Program-made: the position numbers and the translations under genes | Shown here: positions 11,401-18,211 of the stretch, one piece after another | Numbering within the stretch: the stretch's first letter is position 1 | Layout: the number at the start of each line of letters is the position of its first letter | Assembly (NCBI GenBank): GCA_964019695.1 | Contig: OZ026518.1 | Location: 105,682,305-105,746,304 of the forward strand | Reading direction: 5' to 3' | DNA: 64,000 nucleotides | Source: Loripinus fragilis | Lineage: Eukaryota > Mollusca > Bivalvia > Lucinida > Lucinidae | Notes under the pieces: generated by a model | What the model saw: the letters and a program-made list of their open reading frames with translations, nothing else | Told to the model about the DNA's origin: nothing | Database searches by the model: none

Positions 11401-14400
11401 ATCCTCATTATTATTGCATAAAAAGCTGTGTCACACGCTATTAACAGCCATGTTTTAACCGGCAAAAGTCCATGTATTAATCAGGCAATTCATGTGCTGT
11501 TGATGCATGGCTTTTGTTCTTTACATATACACATTCTAGGCCGTCGCAAAAGTGGACGTCATCATCATTAACGTGCATAGAAATGACATAATTAAGTGAC
11601 ATTATGATTACGTATATCTTTGCACTGGAACATGCATTTTCAAAACCTATGAATCCTTCATGCTTTTGCACGCCATTATAGTAATACAAAAATGAACTTT
11701 TCAAAGCGTTTTTCCAAAGTTTTCAAGTGACAAAATGACTTTGTGCAATACATATAATTACAATCAAACATGGTTTCCTGATACACTAGTAACTGCAAAA
11801 CCCCTCGAGGATTGTTAAAACTCTCGCCTTTTAGACTCGGATTTCAACACCACCCTCGAGGTCCAACAGATGTTAATGCACAGAAAAACATGTTTGATGC
11901 CTATATTGAAATAATGGTTTGATTTTTCATACCTTCAATCCTTGAAAAAGACGAATGAGCGAGTATGACTAGGAAAGGCCACAATCACACACTGCAGACC
12001 AACCCATGGCACCATGAGGAAGAGATGATTAACACTAACAGTCACATGACAGCAAGAATACAATTAAAGTAAAGCAAACCAGGAGGCAATCAGCTCTCTC
12101 TTTCCCTTTTCTTAGTGAGATGATTGCAAAACTATAAAGGACACTAATTAAGTCACAGGTTTAGATAAACAAAAAAATTCAGCGTAAAATTGTAAATATT
12201 TTCTTACCCATCAATTTTAACATATGTTTTGGGTACTCAAAAGAACCGTTTCATTGACAACATACGAGGGTTCTTTTGAGTACTCACAACATATGTGTTG
12301 GTTGAGAAATAACAAAATTAAATTTTTGTTACGCACTTTAAACTAAAGTCCTGCTAAGTACATGTACTGCATAACAAGACAAGGACCAACCAAGGACTCA
12401 CACACACAATGAGAGCAACAATAAACAATGAATCAACAACAACAGAAACACTGCCTAAGCAGTAATTTGTCATCTTAATCAGCTGTTTGGACAGCTGACT
12501 CTTGTTAGCTGAAAGTCCACAGGATCAGTGGTTTCATTCTCAAAGTTTAATCAGTATTTTGAGTGATAATAAAATGTTCTGTAAATAATATTTAATGTAA
12601 AAACTTGTTTAACTCCCTTATTTCCTATAGATAATAAGTAAACTCATTTAAAATTATGCCCCAGTAGACCTAGATCCAATGTATCTAAAGTTTGCTTTGT
12701 CTTAACACTTGTTATACTAAATGTCTAATGAATTTTTCCATGTGATTTGTTACTATGAGCTGGGGGTTTCATTGTACATATCAAGGTCCCAAATTATGAT
12801 ATATACTTCAGTCCCTATAGGTTTTAGATAAGCACAATTTTTTAGCGTAAAATTGTAAATGTTTTCTTGCCCATCAGTTTTAACGTCTCAGTGAGAGTAT
12901 TCTTTAGAGTACCCACAACATATGTTTTGGTTGAGAAATAAGAAAAATAATTTTTTGGTACACGCTCTTTACTAAAAGCCTGGACTTACTGAAGATTGTT
13001 TTAAACTTAGCAAACAGTGCAGACCCTGATGAAATGCCACACTCTGTGGCATTTCATCTGGGTATTCACTGTTTACCATCGTACCCATTTAGGGTTTCCA
13101 GTATATAACTTGTTAAAAAGGTATTTGATCTGTAGGAATAAAAATCTTCAAATGTTTATTCTATTTGAAGGTTTATTTCATATGTTTGTTTTACAGAGTG
13201 TATTTAAGTCTAAGGCATTTCAAGAATTATCGGAGGATGCATTAGCTGAAGTCTTAAAGGACAGTGGTCTCAATATGGATGAGTCAGAGATTATAAAGTA
13301 TATTAAAGAATGGGCAGCAGTTAACTCAGTAAGTAACTCAGTAACAGTAGTTAACTCAACCAGTAACTGAAGTTTACTCAGTAAGTAACAGAAGTTAACT
13401 AAGTAAGTGACAGAAGTCAACTTGAAGTAAATAACAGAAGTTAGCTCAACCAGTACCTGAAGTTAACTCAGTAAATAACAGAAGTTAATTTAATAGCAGT
13501 AAAATTTCTATAATACAGCCTTACTGCTATGGCTCAAACACATTGCATTACTATATTTAATCATGAAGAGAAAAGTGTTGCGTTTAGGATACAGGAATAA
13601 ACTGTAATTTGAGAAATAGTCACATTTTGTAATGTAAATTATTCTTTTCTAAAAAGCTAGTGGTTGTTTTCATATTTCATATTCATTCAATTTTTCACAC
13701 CTTTACCATTAAACATCTGTTACGTTGAATGCTTGATTGAACTTTGACATCAGTTAATATATCTTTGATGTCAAAAAAGTTATCAGCTGACTGGTCTGGT
13801 AATGGTTTGCAATCACCCTTTACTTCAAGTGACTTGCTACCACTCAAGTGGAACCAGGTATATTATTAAAGAGAGTTTGATTGGTGACTTATGGTTACCA
13901 CTGTTGGATTCGGTGTAAATTCTCTGCAAAATCAATACAACAACATTTTTACCTGAACCACTCAACTGTTTACTTCTGTTGTTGTGCTTGATTAGCGTAA
14001 CATTCAAAATCTGTTGATTTTGGGCTTGCTGTATTTAGTTGTGGCTGGGTAAACTTGCACCAATCATATGACCACTGTAAAAATGTCAATCGCAGAATCC
14101 AACAAACTGGCTGCACCAAACATGAAACATGGCCATTGTTCACGCTATAGGACCCTGACCATATACAATGTATTTTTTGAGCAAAACAAAATGGCGGAAT
14201 GAGGCATAAGAAACACCACCACTGGGAATTCTGTTAGTGTAAGTTGTTTTTATTCTCACAAAGGACCGAGTTGGATACATGTTTAGCTCTGTCATTGTCC
14301 AGACCTTGGTATTGCATACGATTTTTGTCTATTTGGTTAGTATTTGTAACATAATTTACAAAGAAACGTGATTGAGTGGCTCTGCTCACGTATTTTACAT

Positions 14401-17400
14401 TCACTTGGTCAACTTCAAAGAATGAAAACACATCACCAAAAGAGCATTTTCGCTCAAATATTCTGCACAAATACCTATAATGTATGATACTCAGCAGAAA
14501 CAAAAGCTGGTAAAGGATACATTGAATAAAATTTGAATTAAACACTTTATTTGACCACTGTACATAAACTAAAAGTTCTAAAACCGCGTGCAGAGCAGCT
14601 CAGTTTATTCGAGCAGTACTGGACAGGTATTATGAGCAAATATTTTACACTGAGCGGGTATTTTGAGTCAAATTCTGTACGGGTGTTCCGAGTTTTGAAA
14701 GTGTTAAAATAATCTTTTGTTAATGAATTATTTGAATCTTTGAACGCACCCACGTATGTTATATGCCATGCACTTAATTCCCAGCATTGTAATTTAGTTC
14801 TGTTACGTGCAACAAGGTCTATCAGGATATCCAGAACTGTTGGAAGAAGAAGTCTCGGGTGTATATATAGAAAATAACCCAATATGCCTTTGTATCATAG
14901 TCTAGAGATTTCTCGTTGACTTTGCTGATGATTTCTTTTCTTTAACCTTAACTATGGACATTGGTACAGAAGTAAAAATGTTTGAAATGCCAGACCATTT
15001 ACTCTATTAATCCATAAATTTCAGACAGGTAAGCAAGGCTTCAAATAATTTCTACTGGCATCAGTACCAGTATAAGTCCAAATGAAACTTGGACAGTAAA
15101 AGCTATTTTCATTCTGTACATGCAATCTGATTTTATATAGACTATAATTACCTTGTAAAATATAAAGTTTATAAAACATGCTGTCTTCTGAGAAATTCAT
15201 ACTTTCAGTTTCTACCCTGACTGGTTCACACGAAATCACTCTGACCAAACGAATAGCATTAACTCCCCAAGAACAAATTCTTCTGAAACACATGATCTTC
15301 AAGGAAAAAAATGATCGCTAAGGGACGCAACTGTAGGGTAGTTTGTATCAAGAAAAGATAAAGATTGATATGCAGTCTAGCAGGTTGATTTGAATTACTG
15401 AAACGCATAGATTTAGTGAGTTCACAAATCATTTCAAATATCAAGTGTCTGCTGGCTGGAAACTAATGAAATTCTCCATGGTATTACATGCTACATGTGA
15501 AAATGTACCAAACAAGCAAAAACACACCCATATTCATTATGTCCTTATTTTCTACTCTATCCATATTTGGGGAAAATGTACCCATAATTTGCGCCTATAC
15601 AGACGCTATTTGGAGCTCTGGGTAGGCCTGATCAAACAATATTAACAGGGTTTCCACGGTCAGGGAAAAGTCAGTGAAAAATGAAAAAAATTAAAGGTCA
15701 GGGAAAAGTCAGGGAATTTTGAGTTGAGTCAGGGAAATTTGAAATTTTGAGAAAGTCAGGGAAAAGTCAGGGAGTTTTATAACAACTTTTCATATTTTAT
15801 AATGATGAATACTGTTTTGAAGTAGATCAATGTCCTCAAAATTCTAGGGATGTCCAAAGTTTTATGCAAAATATGATATAGAATACTGAATGGATATTTG
15901 GAATATGAAAATGTAAAAACAAAATTGTACAATAGTAAGTACATATACTCCTAAATTTGAAAATATATGCTCATTAGACGAAGGCGGTAAACATTGACAG
16001 ATAGGGAAGCACCCTCCCCCTGAAAACTGTTTTCTGTAGGGAATATTGTTTTTCATTTTCTGTCTTTCCTACTGTCTGTCTGTGACATAATGTTTCGTTA
16101 ATATCTTAAGAGATGAATTCAATTTAATATATAAATTCATTAGCTCAAGTCAGACACTCATAAATACAACAGTAATGGGTAGGGCCCAATTGTATTAGAG
16201 TTAATTAATTTTATTGGACTATGCTTACGCAGAGACATTGCAGATCAACACCTACCATAGTTTTTGTTATAAGACATTAGATACTTTGCCTTCATCATAT
16301 AGACACATTTAATATTTGGTAACAAAAATTTAAAGTTATGTGAAATAATCTTTTAAGTAGGGGCCCCCGGGATTTACTGAAGGAGCTAAACTTAAATTGC
16401 ATGGTGATCAGTACCTTCTACAGTTTTTAGTCAAATCACTCGTGTATAGTACATTCCTTCACACTATGGTTGCAGTTAACATTTGTATGAGGAAATATTG
16501 CTGAAAAAAATATGATTGACAGATTGGTAGCTTTGAAAACTTGGAAAGCTTTTCCTGCTTGCTTTTAATAGTAGTATGCTTATTTCTACACACCCAATGT
16601 TCATTGAGCACTATTGACTCAACGAGCATTTGTTTGAAGAATGTTGGTGTCAAAATCCTTGTCTTAATGTTTCATAAAGCTGTGTTAACATTTCCAGTTT
16701 TTCCTGCTTGCTTTCAGACAAAAATTATGTTAGTTCATTGACAGATTCAGCAACAATGAGTCGATGAAACTGCATGAAACTAATGGCCAAATTGAACATT
16801 TGAAAATTCTGTTACTTGTTACTCTGTGTTTTGTTTTTTTCCTTTTGATGCATGGGGTAGGTTGCGTGCGTCTGATTGTGGCTCTGCCTGAGTCTTCCTT
16901 ATAACTATTTGGGTACCAAATTATTTGACAGCCTCATTAAGTTGGCCTCTTGAAATATGGGGTTATGCTTGTGGACACAGGCAAGCATCTGCTACTTGGT
17001 TTATATTGATGCCTCAAAGGCATCAAGAATTCTGGTGATCAAAATATTAATCAGTGGGAAAATGGCAGTTTTATATGCCTAGCCAATTTTGTTCTGTTTG
17101 CTTTTAAGTTATGTTTAAGAAAGTAAGTAAGGGTGCAAAGATCAGGAATCGATACAATCAAGTACCACACCTGACCAAGTCTTATAATGCACTTATGGGC
17201 CAGTAGTGATAGGCAGTTTAGCACTTTTGTAAGTCAAATATTACCTTAAGTCTAAAATCATTTTGAAGGGTTCGATGAATTGTCATACGTTTTATCTACA
17301 CTATACAGGCACATGAAAAATTTGCTTGAAATTCATATTTGTTTCACTAATCGTACTCATAGATTACCCACAAAGGTTGACAAATGCCGATATTTTGGGT

Positions 17401-18173
17401 CAGGGAAATTTGGATTTGTTCAGGGAAAAGTCAGGGAAATTTAAGGGAATTTAGCTTTTCCATAATTTGTGGGAACCCTGATTAACTCAAGTAAGCGTTC
17501 TTCCCAAGGAGCAATCTGATCAAGGATTACACTGTTTGTGATTCAAACCCAACCGAAACAATCATTCCAAAGGGCAATCACAATATACTGGCCTACAAGT
17601 CAAGATTTAAAAGTTTGTGCACAGCTACCTTGTAGGCATAAATTCTGGTCTGGCTTTCATTTACTTATTTAATTATCTTCTTTGTGTCTGCGTGAAGCAA
17701 AGGTTTTTTGGCAAGTATGCAAAGGGTTAACTTGCAATTAGTGACAGATAAATAAACCTTGGACAGCGTATAGACATTTAGTGCACATGAAGCTGAAGTG
17801 AATTGTCTATCTAGGTATTCCTTGAACCCATCAACTAGTCCAACTCAAATTTGAGTAATCATTGTTTGGCTGTACTCTAAGTGTTATAATGACCTCCAAT
17901 GAGATTACTACCCCAACCTAAGTAATAAAGAAGAAGAGGAGCCCCATTTTGAAGCGATTTTAGCATACCTGTGACTGTGGCTACTAGTTTTCACCATAAA
18001 CGTAAAATGTTGTGTGTATACAAATGCTGTATTTGAAAATGAAATTTGGGGTATTCTAAAAACCAATTCCAAGTCTATATTGATGACATTTTTGCAACCA
18101 TACCTAAGATGGTGTTCACTCATTACAACTTTTATCTCGACAAAGTAAATTGAATTAATCTGATTCGCTTTAC

Positions 18174-18211
<38 letters not shown>

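Larger units (their letters stand above)
11315..13196. other. Intron 4
   Basis: Contains a long dispersed repeat (11950-12476) split by a MITE (12155-12353), a second MITE copy (12818-12982) and a hairpin (13010-13079). Nothing was recognised in 11345-11945. Confidence 0.7.

Noticed and set aside
14234..15444. Run of four - strand frames as a transposase
   Set aside because: Frames are unlinked and cysteine/aromatic-rich without catalytic motifs; typical of AT-rich non-coding DNA.
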